DNA of 59,763 bases, taken from positions 1 to 59,763 of the forward strand of contig CAMRSX010000008.1 of NCBI GenBank assembly GCA_947053595.1, written 5' to 3'. The translations under genes and the position numbers were made by a program. The first letter of the stretch is position 1. Each line of letters opens with the position of its first letter. Shown here in pieces: positions 56,801 to 59,763 of this stretch. The notes under the pieces are model-generated. The model was not told the origin of the DNA, did not search any database, and was given only the letters and a program-made list of their open reading frames with translations. The stretch comes from an uncultured Clostridia bacterium. Lineage in GTDB: Bacteria > Bacillota > Clostridia > Christensenellales > UBA1242.

Positions 56801-59746
56801 ACCAATCAAATTTTGATTTTGGTCATAAGCAAATATACTGCAAATCATTGCATTGCTGCGCAAAATAACATCTTTGCCCGTTATATTTACAAAAGGAATG
56901 AATGTTTCTGTTGCAAAATATTCACCAGAGCCATCATCTTCAATCCAAACAGAGGTATCGCCATCCCACCTAAGCACGCCTTCCACAAAGTTTGCGGCGG
57001 AAGCATAGTCAAGCTTCCAACCATTGAAATAATATCCCTTGCGGTGGAATTGATTTTTGTTTAAGCCCACCGAGGTGTTGAAGCTGATGCCCTCTTGCAA
57101 ATATTCCGTTGCGCCCGCATCTGTTGCGCCGCCGTTGCCCACAAATTTAATGGAATAGTCCTTCTCTGTCCACTGCGCTTGAATGACAACTCCTGCGCCC
57201 GTTTCACTGTGCAAGTTTTTGAACTTAAATTGCAGATAATTCTCATCCAAATTCATTTCTGTTGCATTTGTTTGGACAAACTCGCCTTGACTTTTGCCAA
57301 AATAGTGCGTCACATTGTTCATGCCAGAAATTTTCCAGCCAGCAAACTCATATCCGGTCTTGAAAACTCTTCCGCCATTCAAGGTGAAGGTCACAACTTC
57401 GTCATAGCCCACATTATAAGCCTGTCCAGCACTGTGGCTTGCGCCTTCAAAGTTTCCTCCGTTGGCGTCAAAGGTCACTTGATATTGCTTTGGCGTCCAG
57501 TGCGCATAAAGCGTGTGGTCACTTGCCGTGCTCACAACCGAAGAGTTTGTAATTTGCGTGCCGCCCTCTCTGGCAGTCCACCAGCCAGCAAAGTCATATC
57601 CCACTCTTGTCACCTCAGGCAAGCTGTGATAATTTGTGTTATAGACAAAAGTTTTATCGCTTTTCAAATTGCCCTTGGAAGCAGCAAGCCTAAAGTTTCC
57701 CAGCGAAAAATTTTTGTCAACTTCATCTCCAGCCCAACCAAAGTTGAAAGACGCATAGTAAGTTCCTGTTGATGCGCATTCAAAAATCAACTTTCCTCGC
57801 TGAAGTTCAACTGCCTCCGTCCCCATATTGAACAGCGCAACCACATTGGAAGAATTGCCATCATGTGTTGGAACAACATTCCACAACTGCAACTGCATTC
57901 CTTTGTCTGGGTTATATCCGCTGTTTAAATAACTCAATGCGTCCATTGTGTAAGTAAAGCTTATTGTATATTTGTTGCCTGCCTGCATCTCAATTGGCAT
58001 AAATTTGTGTTCCCAATAGCCACCAAGGCCATTGACAGTAAACGAAGTTTGCCCGCTTGAAGTGTTGTAATTCCAATTTTTAAAACAAACCGAATAATCA
58101 TCCCCCGGAACCATTTGCCAGTTTTCAAAGTTGTTTTCCATTTCAAGAGTTGTTCCATCGCTGTTGGAAGCGTTTGCGTCAAATGTCACTTTATATTTGT
58201 TTGGCGTCCAGTGAGCATACAATGTGACATCCCTGCTAATTGTGTAAGTGCCGTCGTCCACCCTGCTTCCGCCATTTGCGGATGTATACCAACCCGCAAA
58301 GTCATAACCCGCTCTTGTTGGCGTCATGTGCGAAACTTCTTGACCATAAGTTGCAGATTGCGCAGACAGACTGGTTTCACCAACATACATGTAAATATTT
58401 CTTATTTGATATGGATTAGGCGCATAAGTTCCATGCCTTTGACAGTTAAAACGGATATAGTGGCAGGTCTGTTGCCCAAGATAAGCATCTCCTCCCAAAG
58501 CAAAGTCACGGGCTGTCCATTTTCCTGCATCAGCGTTGCCCGCCCAACCATTGCCACTGTATTCTTCTTTTGCCGAATTTAAATAACCCGCTCCTGCATT
58601 AAACATATGTTCGGCCGCAACAGAAGAGTTAAATTCTGCCCATATTCTAACGTATTTTATTGAATTTATGGCAGTGTGAGAAACATTAACATTATTACTG
58701 ATAATACCCGAGTCTGATGTTGGGAAACTAATTACACCTTCCGTACCAGCGCTGGAGGTTGTTGCTCCCCCATTAAATGTCCACGCTGATGACCCCATCT
58801 TAAATGGGACATCTCCACCATTTCCGTCATAAGTGATTGTGTATGTATTTGGCGTCCAGATGGCATAGATGGCACCGTTTCCATCACTGAGAGCAATCTG
58901 AGTTTGACCTTCGCCATCAGCTGAGGTTGCAAATTTATAAGAATATCCGTTTCTTACAAACCAGCCTCCCCCACCAATTGTGGCACTTTGAGAAATGCCA
59001 TTAACGCCATAAAGCAAGCGATAGGCTTTTGATTGTCCTGGGATATTGTAATACATACGAATGGAATTTGTATATCCCGCCGACGCAACAAGCACAGGAT
59101 AGCTGTCAATCACAGCCGCATTGTCTTTGCCTTCTGAAAGCTCATATGCCCAAACATCTTGAAAATCCCATACACCAGAAAAAGTTACAACATTTCCAGC
59201 ATTGTCGGTGTAAATTTCGCGCCCTTCATTTGCCGTGAAAAAGCGAACGTCCTTTAAATAAGTCGCAATGTTTGGAACAGAAATCAGCGAGCCAGAATGA
59301 ATTGTTGTTTGAGAGCAAAACGACGAGTTTGTAATTCCATAAGTGTTGTTGAAATAAACACCGCGCTTAACATCACGCATAATATCGCCACAGCCTGTAA
59401 GGAAAATGCAGTCATCAAAGTGAGCTTCGCCTGGGTCGCCGCCACTGAAAAGATTGCCATTGTTAAGATCGAAAATCACATTTTTGAAATAATATGTATT
59501 CTCGTTTGAAGAAGAAGTCAAATAACTTTTCACCCATTGGTCTTTCACGGTAACAACCAAGCCGTTTGTTGTTATGCTGCTGGCAGAGGTGTTTGCATCA
59601 TCCTCCAAAACTTCTTCTTCGCTCACCTGCTGTTGAGCAGTTGAAAAAATTTGTGGCACTGCCATTGTGCCAACTCCAAACACTCCTGCAAAAACACAGA
59701 AGCACGACAAAAATGAAATCATAATTTTCCGTTTCAAACTTTCCAT
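32831..59746 (-). CDS. Giant InlB-type repeat surface protein, 8,971 residues
   Basis: One uninterrupted frame of 26.9 kb. It starts MESLKRKIMISFLSCFCVFA, a signal peptide, with GGAGG eight bases before the ATG. Residues about 35-230 form a unique N-terminal domain. From there to the end I count about 85 modules of 70-130 residues. Most are InlB B-repeats (Listeria-Bacteroides repeats): start TYTITYDGNGG-like, middle GYxFxGW, end TLYAxW. Others have a different start (YxxEYxxENLDGxY) and end in LYYxRN, or a third pattern with GVESV starts. Five modules contain extra beta-sandwich-like domains. The C-terminus is a membrane helix (WWLWLLIALVAAALIATVVG) followed by RKRKRSYKYMSKQ, so the protein is anchored in the cell membrane and would reach through the wall. 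No LPxTG. Likely adhesion, scaffold or polysaccharide binding (inference). Confidence 0.92.
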   Translation of the reverse strand: MESLKRKIMISFLSCFCVFAGVFGVGTMAVPQIFSTAQQQVSEEEVLEDDANTSASSITTNGLVVTVKDQWVKSYLTSSSNENTYYFKNVIFDLNNGNLFSGGDPGEAHFDDCIFLTGCGDIMRDVKRGVYFNNTYGITNSSFCSQTTIHSGSLISVPNIATYLKDVRFFTANEGREIYTDNAGNVVTFSGVWDFQDVWAYELSEGKDNAAVIDSYPVLVASAGYTNSIRMYYNIPGQSKAYRLLYGVNGISQSATIGGGGWFVRNGYSYKFATSADGEGQTQIALSDGNGAIYAIWTPNTYTITYDGNGGDVPFKMGSSAWTFNGGATTSSAGTEGVISFPTSDSGIISNNVNVSHTAINSIKYVRIWAEFNSSVAAEHMFNAGAGYLNSAKEEYSGNGWAGNADAGKWTARDFALGGDAYLGQQTCHYIRFNCQRHGTYAPNPYQIRNIYMYVGETSLSAQSATYGQEVSHMTPTRAGYDFAGWYTSANGGSRVDDGTYTISRDVTLYAHWTPNKYKVTFDANASNSDGTTLEMENNFENWQMVPGDDYSVCFKNWNYNTSSGQTSFTVNGLGGYWEHKFMPIEMQAGNKYTISFTYTMDALSYLNSGYNPDKGMQLQLWNVVPTHDGNSSNVVALFNMGTEAVELQRGKLIFECASTGTYYASFNFGWAGDEVDKNFSLGNFRLAASKGNLKSDKTFVYNTNYHSLPEVTRVGYDFAGWWTAREGGTQITNSSVVSTASDHTLYAHWTPKQYQVTFDANGGNFEGASHSAGQAYNVGYDEVVTFTLNGGRVFKTGYEFAGWKISGMNNVTHYFGKSQGEFVQTNATEMNLDENYLQFKFKNLHSETGAGVVIQAQWTEKDYSIKFVGNGGATDAGATEYLQEGISFNTSVGLNKNQFHRKGYYFNGWKLDYASAANFVEGVLRWDGDTSVWIEDDGSGEYFATETFIPFVNITGKDVILRSNAMICSIFAYDQNQNLIGLLAEDWTEVAIPNGTYFIRIDVYLPDMTSYEGVDGIEDLRIWSDFVLEDEAAVQGLTSYFEQPVCLYAQWGPKEIELNLREFDGADTDILIYVLYNSAFNTNDDNKINNIVEFATNNDWLERLEGLQTREGYTFLGWFDGQDPADEKIFNADGSFCPGDYWSESGAWIFDPIPNSDEMGTILLYPLFTANQYKISYDLGTADAKMPTQLTSYTDGAYFDTGYILNWDADFTISTTFRVTEAAYSIVFGNKADGAMGDLEVSTDDDGLWMYLNGDWVVSSQPMSLNENILVTLTWNASTKTWTLTAKGGNTNVSQSGTCNNSGLSEHSLLLGCKDQAGEISEGIQIGYLHVYTHNMPIAYGDYVTFGETFSALNGLVPQREGYDFVGWTNHDGLTITEASVHNVAEDVRLYAKWAPKTYSIILDDNHGTTTPADLSTIGVVFGSNVITSADVVISPTASRVGFAFKGWSTALDGGVIVIDETGAFVANATSGNITYTRSGKWAYEIPAGQTVTLYAYWEGLSYILNYEVNGGVLQDGSGLVATTKTFNTRFVDSELPVLVKEGYDFAGWFKNADFSLPVSALTTENYFNLETATFDDVATAGSGATIYAKFTEAKYKVTLNKQLGEGEEDENGTVALWHYYTISTLYTDEDCTKPLAANTIVCPARSGYTFKGYYTLANGGGQQYVDENGLCINEIYNTIGDKELFAYWQANSYQITYVAGSGEGDDVVQEVVFGSEFSTNSGENYSKTGYSLAGWTTSSTNTAEAEGLYTEVSAVYTYKTAGNLTLYAFWKPDKYTVNFEANGGVAQVSLDVNYDSAVGEWDDAVWAGHTFLGWFVDAGLNTQVENTRIFNEDNFIVNHTTKSTTVYAKWQANTYEVVFEAGEGATISPASQNVVYGQSFGSAFADGRLPIPEKTGHSFVGWFATVYLDDPEIEKINKDILTGATLFLENNATFDDISTPNTVARLFAKWAADDRTLIVDANGGTYNGNATVSIVQKFGTSVSLSTPVFEGYTFKDWTHEGGGKLLSLVEGAPVAKQHFENNLIVDEEDGSSFMNFSLSSGEEAFAEDVLALARYASYNFVAGHTYTLKLQIRINSLSEGALLVLRHARVAGDELDGAAFETFSAATDGFVDVTLVQTLDNLVGDDVTTPAFEIATNNLSGLLADINFDIRNITITDDADKTVAFTSRSHGYTFSSEHDTPDKITANWIGNLIEVGLDANESVGSSATEIEATDADDNKITLLDNNIYIRYGQHADGVNEIYSDKTAQTSIFPVAKRAGYRFLGWYLSAESGEADKIADADGNFVYQYGEESVHGWNVSTEDGKITLVAHWEAIKYTVTLEPRTNLNEEASNENGQLAGNTTAEVYVYFDGINFVTVDDVAISPMASKRGYELDGWFTAAGQDGVRISLGGSFVNNAVAEDGTEYVVNGKWVYAGDITLYAHYTPLEITVKASVNGSAGQIAADADRNDEWKVVEATGEEATKVVVFDTKYGNLPGVSTFDSAVVSDGDIVSDDGKFVINQRDVTRAGYTFIGWSYDSSYSLIASGVVGHYNSDMSEYIYIAGGTVYTISLITPDTLMKDFKDEEGQSQQIYAVWKANEYTITLDANEGEYDGKPTGTIKYDITSANQISTYEKTVREGYVFVGWKAMQTVGSWTKDVVYRHDAELANKWGDVTLQAVWRAEVVQVELVISASNATTASNVKLNATDNKRYVYVVYGTTQIYTERVTLDPEEINGYSNVFQATGDLIDPVAWALKEEYSFEGWWNSETSSSGQQIIAKDGTLSDPWERKDAILYANWEANNIDIVLDFNNGSGDTQNIAATFNTNRIISDSALPTPEKAGYVFAGWTATKDGDDLVINNGGSFVSGSVSGYLLLGMWIRGVEEGGTTLYASWSAKDVKLTLDDNGASTGGTSVIYLKYGIGWFLADEDGNVTTTQAEKIQIPQKDGFAFGGYVFTAADGTQRKIIDEEGNFATDEDILTFTTDDATLLAVWKEKRYEVKLNFNHASSPDPIGVWVQFNSNLFFVQQVGTTQANLVPNRTGYNFLGWFAPNLSTMVIDSEGSLQLNVDGYTDASGNWIRIEADDETQQYAGTLFAKWEPTQYTITYKDGNNIVGQQNYIITDDFVDLKVIEKTGYNLAWQATGTTGVSGISTIWQDVEKVPVAAPGRVSAVGDARLYGDVTLQAVWTKVPTQVSLNLDGGTGTTSVEETFDTQVVDIALPDGQQFVASKKGYSLLGFFTDTQENGGSKVFEKDGSVVDGTVEGWLLKQEDGKILWQNPNTTATLYAWWQADNLLINFTLSEGIESISINGVDYFESGSVEIDYNADVTILANTRAGYQILKFKAGTTSSPTTEVGEVSSVNNTASYSFKMNVETLGDALMTRGYFVVANAEALPVEYQIKFLLQRADGTYATVDNANIVAGKHEVATGTKVLLSDAQAEIANLIKTDPSTYAYLNGYQYAANQYFTTEYGAHDNMDNATEFVVEGDGSLVIVLYYSFKTFTITYDFATNENGVWINGATDKQEYNIHSTISLKTAEDVRRLGWTLDKWNVQVISLDGNWTTSESFAAGATIFDTKYGDVTLRAVWKLTNFDIEYQLNGGTGTTSPKTYNINSNRIDLPTDASKEGYGFAGWTENIKIKKWHQGSIDATGAFVADANAMYSEAFTLSAGTTYTTNLEGEWKIFDAAGNFDAAVTASANASAEFSPAFNCVAYFLFANGINPTEQAEFAVSATGTVATISAGSLGHRLYVAKYSANKIVVKLDKNKGEGSTEVEILPELSTSEDGFAQVYIEFDSKNIFASNTSEDTISPVANRAGYRFLGWFEDGKEDATIDIQGNLLQTWNSTSGKTLLAKWEKNSYTISLSGNGGTVSDVTLDGGLTRVGSNLRATFDTEGAFTAKLTRKGYTFLGWSTSTAGVELDTQLGEILQQGAISKEGTTFTSSKTSIISLVGSGSVTLYAIWEADYVEVNLDVNPDNGGAAGSTSSVPSIANDTIYVQTDATYGSAVTDKTLQVTSGLITPSRDGYRFVGWFTAASGGKMVANKDTLSADDVTYDEAGNGTLRLYAHWQANTYTVTYHHNFGTADLQYKAENIAFDSVYNVLSDAELDAIQTGWAVTGWTFSHWTTSPNGGERVDVGEMSYQFANNLELYAVRNVNHYVVTYDPDNSNLEYQGVAQPIEGKDLIVEYAYTDLVDLSARFTRTGYTLSGWSILVNGTKLEVVTGTPNANQIQNKALATGVDGDKEVTLFAIWTPAQVNFKVHHYVQTISAARAEATDFSAENRSNFALSGEVDTMTGASNADLSAEIDGYYRNLEGFTKASFVANKYIDQVVKVQADGSLEIYLLYTRNHNQIEINLGKGVESVAATAKISNEDQTPRTLNFLAGTTIIDKVFYGEIVELSAVCMAGYSEPKFEGNVSVNNGSFAMPNTLVELTATAEAGKVVYHVEVFLMQLDETYSASYSVLLDSLKGVVDEAFDVSASVFSQDGFEFDEAYTAIHGITHADKLSGDASNPTVFRLYFKRVQAILSIDANGGTYAGDQTVTKLFGQTCEVAMPTREGYVFLGWKDEVTEEILQGTTFTFGSTNTTLIAQWQAVVYKITLDGNKGSGSTNVSIVPSTGVVYIAYDSSSFHSEIDAEESNKVLGDAVSPTASRSGYRFEGWFAGDEMIVNAEGKLLSDVDGFVVGGVWKALYDVTLSAKWTQQDIIITFNANVTTTYPNDNVSDMPTAFTAKFDEEYGQAVDAQPSRVGYAFAGWWTEEGEEITSSTIVTTPAHHTLFANWQANENTIHYDFVNVGDESAQDHISPAEGSATSVLTHEKDVTITLLAHQGFMLPEEIVVTINGQNAVRGSGFTYAISESDNKVATLVLKKEYIVGDIHISGKAVAGENNVLFRLSHVTKQSGEDTAISGQEYQATFVRMYGYALPTSITINKSGTLLVEGVDYVYEITMVDGQEVAVVTIAASAVDNNMTIALDGTPKTPTVSFDANGGELVEGSITQNIVTFDAAYGTIPEVQRAGYRFVGWFKEKLADSADVSGLTPITSNSLVTDEEDHSIFACWEFLTVDVNIKNLSQGNFEGSVAGHLEGSTEAFTSGTFRTGDVIVLTREEKLSDGKAVFDFAYWTVNGTVIAANAEGEFKYTILASDTENEKEGFTLEIRACYLTSASISVATDGVLSTMGGSATFNADANTIETASDTQMTWLYYGADQTISMSATPQNAGYSFVGWSTSLTGEIVSTQTNYVRAVGANGQTQLFARFKSVVFKIEYVLNGGSWAEDANPTTSYITSVGATLPVASDVERVGHTFLGWTATDEENDLDYIISIPANSSTENKIYHARWSAISYTVILHKKDDDTLAPTQNMTATYDQPTAIEVALEKQGYRFLGWSLSSGSISVNEVESVEQITAAGIYKINGIFFVFNLKSSQGETVDVYAHWEAVEVEYKLEYWLENLGGNFVLDSQIDDAKLTEADIHSTTLQAFTGTSVSIPQASYVGFTYNRGNANEVTTATVAGDGSTVLKLYYIRNSYNITVVMPDRGVEALGVNLTSAWQQPAESGSVTKSFKFNSDVTISALVADGYDFQGFESNAGSFGENKSGNVFVYSFEVSDADISFEVLVKAQTRKFFVQFMYQTVEHALDETSPNKYVLNDSVAKLVGEAVVDSQISASTMIGQQTLGEIVADAAHQLFGFKFLRMDSLTITSDKDENSESYANVLNVYYNRNSYTLSLNASQHTTSFVALDLKTNTPLTSNEGSAEGVKEYSVVFGQQVQIVATVVAGYGFVEWLDSTFITPDSTVSVEGSPTEETTATAEVVMPHQNVSIGVNVQPVKIKFEIDYYLENLDGTYSLEKVNPDEEGFTDTLIDTTTINFESFEGFTFEDFEVSNDGIIMVDPKTVVKAYYKRNIIEMDVVFTEGVESVLATYDYQFEENTNSVLLKEDGKLLVKYGGKVTFEHQLVKTPDGNTGYSWQGWLVDNQLDSAATKVVTARNASIGVKAVAKPNTYFIRYYESEDATTFSKQQEALYNQNVTLENNTFRKAGYTFKNWKKSDGQVVANGATFHYNWIGNLDLYAVWENNTYSIVYDANGGNEQEKLAGHSQVVYDITKQQLEDATGKFVKAGHSFIGWSLDKTATEVLTADSLADITSKGAYKVGDKFYAFNLTTEANGVATLFAVWQENSYTLVYNINDAASSTNPVEENYKYSQQVTIKNNISLGFVKTGYSFVGWNTEADGTGTAYASGVKVSKLAEEGVFNLHAQWVANKYTIRFNKNSGTGSMQDETATYDTPHKLSSNTFTKLAYDFKGWALWADGKTVEEAESVEDIKKRGAGVYKVGRDYYAFNLSALPNAITQVFAIWQATPYNLSYIPNGGTIAGNPTLEADGTYKITYTIESTDKLVLATRKGHNFISWKVSVADGNWTPSEEFASPQDKSLLGMYGNVKLSAQWQPITYELKINYVSSSLDETTGKNKVLADSVTIKVRYGETYSVTSPVVIGYTTKNLVIGGEKWEFESNQEIDVIYTPNPYTLSLNLNNEVGTGATSIEGNYTSITVDYDSKYSDAYVGSSDNKVGLVKPTRQGYAFMGWYFSKTTMNDTTFVDENAVVKITANCTIYAKWEAVDTDFTIQFHFENLDDENYQHNALLHGDVSAKGKTDTMVTESMVRAAVLAADGSALAQFIDGFRFNNINFASINADGQTIVRINYSRRYFDLTLTAGEGILLEIDRLNNFYIRSSGKGVYSVRYEAEVALRAEVVNNGYEIGEYSISPSNITLENNLFVMPNEAVTITLSSNAKTYTITYYGEADNTTPYTQENLVYGQTINLIANRFAKEGYKFLGWGTVANNGKYDVEYVDGASFTMTHYVENVQMHAVWTPNSHNLTFVADKGVNTKAISITVDGKRVSFQDRLTVYYNQSVMVSVEEAIKLGYEFDKFVIGSTEVAGMIYHTHTILGDVVWKISTRALPANFKVVYMKETFTTGEYKEDASKRRIAVGTTDAEINKQYLESYSEGSLIENIAGYVYSNFNDGTNNPTILVRYTTDESQYTTIYIYYSRQHYALDLDLNTTGLKKFVAEGIAGEGKMSAFGGAGSYRVYFDSALKLSISTLDGYQFDGQFDVYATMTDTSNPLSNGATTVKLQRQGNSYFDGTTKVFDLTLDGEAFVLRTMPAYDLRFVPIVTPKSYHVIYHKYESAQDQEVFDAGEVVYKENFIVLNILDANLGWTREGYSFEGWALSKTSADNGVVTYKFADAGNLQDIAFTFTEDLHLWAVWKAEEADFKFKYFLQDVDGNFVCDENLTFVGKGTPGEDVTIKRIDATLAGYQFDAANPNNLLSAKILANGTLELCAYYKRTAYNLSITFDEGLSGIIVDGVASTSNTVNVMVVWGKTVQITLGAFNAGYSAVEFSRSDIEDGRFVMPMQDASIKITSVPATFNITFKDDFNPAAEAVQSFAYKESKKLTKNTFTRQGYDFAGWVLSDETGDKEFADEALLTYLFTSDITLRAVWKAREDTVFAVDYYVSNIDGSTTFVGTATLKGTTNTLISKDDADAGFQQILSVERAGFVFDKFTVEGFVLANGTGKAEALYKLASFNASFVFVEEFEGSGAIKSVKVTYNKSGEANKEAIFETSATINLEYSAFAQVEFEIKEGYSLSKVTINGAEIEVTNNKFSFTMTAADLGVTIQAVARTFEISYNRNLIESDTIKSSQEVKFGRPYNLTNGGFIQTGWTLLGWASSKEAAATGLPEFVVGQPMTDLPIYDKLENTTLYGVWVVNDYTILYGANGASGTMPSTKGEFGKAVKLNENAFVNEGQQFVSWSLNSRDDAVKDITSLVSGTDIDSITAYLSAANESGLFKVGADYYAFNLTTERNKDINVYALWKEKTFSVTLCFDTDEALTENLGTFKYSDSVVLPSFNSLGWTEKTGWEFSGWTYTNKDGQLVEIRCGMDEQTATLYDLQLEDGHNLKVYVRWSAGNAKLSVKIMLETLLGGYKDSEGNFYIVPNETGKIKFEINKTITAQQVFGMFISSNTDVAKNCAGFMFDEVASKNESLTVSANGPNEILLYFTRKSFNLHISKTAKVADIEVSSSVSGKLEASLDNEGQLMFTSRFGDTLSLSMQVASGYKDGFFTLNTNKSAAGTTLSGNNLVLAAGDAYVDADAALGNSTYTIWVYRQDTEISGFLEPPFIITGLIGETETVLKEEDLRSLAESASFADQLVGFNFLLLEFKNNVSFIAGDGSTIAILKYVRNYYAVDIKTDDNLGIAGIEGGGTFFFEYEVCLNIKVAAGYTLERSGVSITTEGQNIDFAMKTKQDADGNIIYGSDGSHNVEIVFNMPAGDVQVTISTIANTSTKYSVVYMWQDASTSLNYVEFDRVQLYGTTNSQITEQMIGIKDEFDNLIAQVFTGFTYSHNSVDSNTIIKGDGTTEVFVYYTRNVHKVTVYIRDEGMQGIVSDSLKLLIGGNVQQAVSGNIIWNVYYGQEFDVKFDLAAGFNFKGFKLDNSSDFVTEGVDGTTLRCTMAENDIVVEAFMEARTNVKYKVEYYQERLDGTWALAQSKVLSDGITNEYYSQERLLKKFVEDMEKLFEEDKKFDYNAFITGFLFDHYNVLMFGNDVTSFPQIAGKDEETVFRFYYVRDMVEVVIQPFDFKHFLSVDGAGSYKFGSKVKLTAQTRPGYQISAWIVNGTRIDVEELEDKTLEITLDSMLPFTIGVEASVSTCGYVVEHYLEDIKTGFGDEYVETELIEDAENESVIDFMKHAQDFLAKTPGYEFSHTQNPEGLDFVVSGEEITVVKIYYKLAWTTFAIKFAPDEGIQSVDVVATMQDDFEALGFDEETGSFVYKAKFTNELHFGVELKYGFKFDGWRLNDSLELEEGSAVTSGWTMQVPAQSFVLQPIASNRGAIIVLLPNNGKDDESIILPVDFNKNATLPINQFTNGKRGIFLGWALSADGELYYFDGDTIFVNQDRIELYAIWYVPKLNLWWLWLLIALVAAALIATVVGLIVSRKRKRSYKYMSKQ
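32845..32935 (-). other. C-terminal membrane anchor of the giant protein
   Basis: About 24 hydrophobic residues (LWWLWLLIALVAAALIATVV) followed by GLIVSRKRKRSYKYMSKQ. This positive-inside tail has no sortase signal, so the protein stays in the membrane. Confidence 0.85.
53240..53705 (-). other. Inserted beta-sandwich-like domain 5 of the giant protein
   Basis: About 150 residues from HFENNLIVDEEDGSSF to DINFDIRNITIT. GHTYTLKLQIRINSL and the NFDIRNITI ending resemble domain 2, so it may be a second CBM-type jelly roll. Confidence 0.5.
55735..56180 (-). other. Inserted concanavalin/LamG-like domain 4 of the giant protein
   Basis: About 145 residues. SYTDGAYFDTGYILNWDADF, then VTLTWNASTKTWTLTAKG and IQIGYLHVYT match the strand pattern of LamG/concanavalin-like domains, which commonly bind glycans. 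Confidence 0.55.
56660..57000 (-). other. Inserted beta-sandwich-like domain 3 of the giant protein
   Basis: About 115 residues from NFVEGVLRWDGDTSV to FVLEDEAAV. It includes DVILRSNAMICSIFAYDQN and GTYFIRIDVYLPDM, a pattern seen in surface protein beta-sandwiches. Confidence 0.45.
57665..58150 (-). other. Inserted beta-sandwich-like domain 2 of the giant protein
   Basis: About 160 residues from NFENWQMVPGDDYSV to NFRLAASKG. AGNKYTISFTYTMDAL and STGTYYASFNFGW are typical of CBM-type jelly rolls (CBM4/9/22-like in pattern). Confidence 0.5.
58355..58800 (-). other. Inserted beta-sandwich-like domain 1 of the giant protein
   Basis: About 145 residues between GGDVPFKMG and the GYDFAGW of the same module. 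It contains KYVRIWAEFNSS, GKWTARDFALGGDAYLG and RNIYMYVG, typical of jelly-roll carbohydrate-binding domains. Family not assigned. Confidence 0.5.
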
Positions 59747-59763
59747 GGAAAACCTCCAAAAAT

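Larger units (their letters stand above)
32930..59060 (-). repeat. Array of about 85 repeat modules in the giant protein
   Basis: Counted by eye from module junctions such as YAHWTPN, YAKWAPK, YYIRN and YYKRN. Modules are diverged: I saw no long identical DNA blocks between them, so the array is old rather than freshly amplified. Types: A (InlB B, Trp-ending) dominates 47-59 kb; B (ending LYYxRN) and C (starting GVESV, ending without Trp) become frequent between 33 and 47 kb. Confidence 0.7.

Noticed and set aside
33000..59700. CRISPR array or DNA-level tandem repeat in the giant gene
   Set aside because: Repeats exist at the protein level with diverged DNA; no constant short repeat with regular unique spacers was seen.

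Overview
The window looks like chromosomal DNA from an AT-rich, Gram-positive, probably anaerobic member of the Clostridia (Bacillota). The grounds are a Spo0A homologue, AAGGAGG-type ribosome binding sites, SigA-type promoters with 17-18 base spacers, InlB-type (Listeria-Bacteroides) surface repeats and an anaerobic glycerol-oxidation gene set. No species is named from sequence alone. The standard genetic code fits, and the encoded tRNAs carry CCA.

Left part (1-12.7 kb). The window opens inside the 5' end of a 16S rRNA gene (minus strand) that carries a large hairpin insertion in the V1 region, followed by its promoter. Next come a membrane-linked XRE regulator, tRNA-Val, a secreted InlB-repeat protein, a Spo0A whose phospho-acceptor Asp is Glu, a lipoprotein, a metallophosphoesterase/YqeY pair and tRNA-Met. 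A convergent pair follows: a small charged protein and an 809-aa TrbL/VirB6-like membrane protein that end in the same short motif. An apparently leaderless uvrC closes the region.

Middle (12.7-24.3 kb). A tRNA-Arg(ACG) locus holds decayed tRNA copies and a 1.68-kb element bounded by exact 45-bp repeats of the tRNA 3' half. The element carries one unrecognised gene, a predicted three-way-junction RNA with its own terminator, and short repeats near both ends, but no integrase. Beyond it lie an internally deleted ABC/FtsX exporter with a divergent TetR regulator, a GT2 glycosyltransferase, a tandem-domain acetyltransferase, and two related ABC-2 exporters on either side of a Lys/Ala-rich DUF2188 protein.

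Glycerol region (24.3-30.7 kb). A DUF1667 protein, a pyridine-nucleotide-type FAD oxidoreductase and a GlpA-like FAD protein with a BFD-type Fe-S domain diverge from glycerol kinase, a monoacylglycerol-lipase-like hydrolase and a YhhN-type lysoplasmalogenase. Together they suggest a route from host or dietary lipid head groups to glycerol, glycerol-3-phosphate and DHAP.

Right part (30.8-59.7 kb). Thymidylate kinase and a 2,4-diaminopentanoate-dehydrogenase-like enzyme with a Cys/His tail are followed by one uninterrupted 26.9-kb gene. It encodes an 8,971-residue surface protein with a signal peptide, about 85 repeat modules of three kinds, five inserted beta-sandwich-like domains and a C-terminal membrane anchor without a sortase motif.
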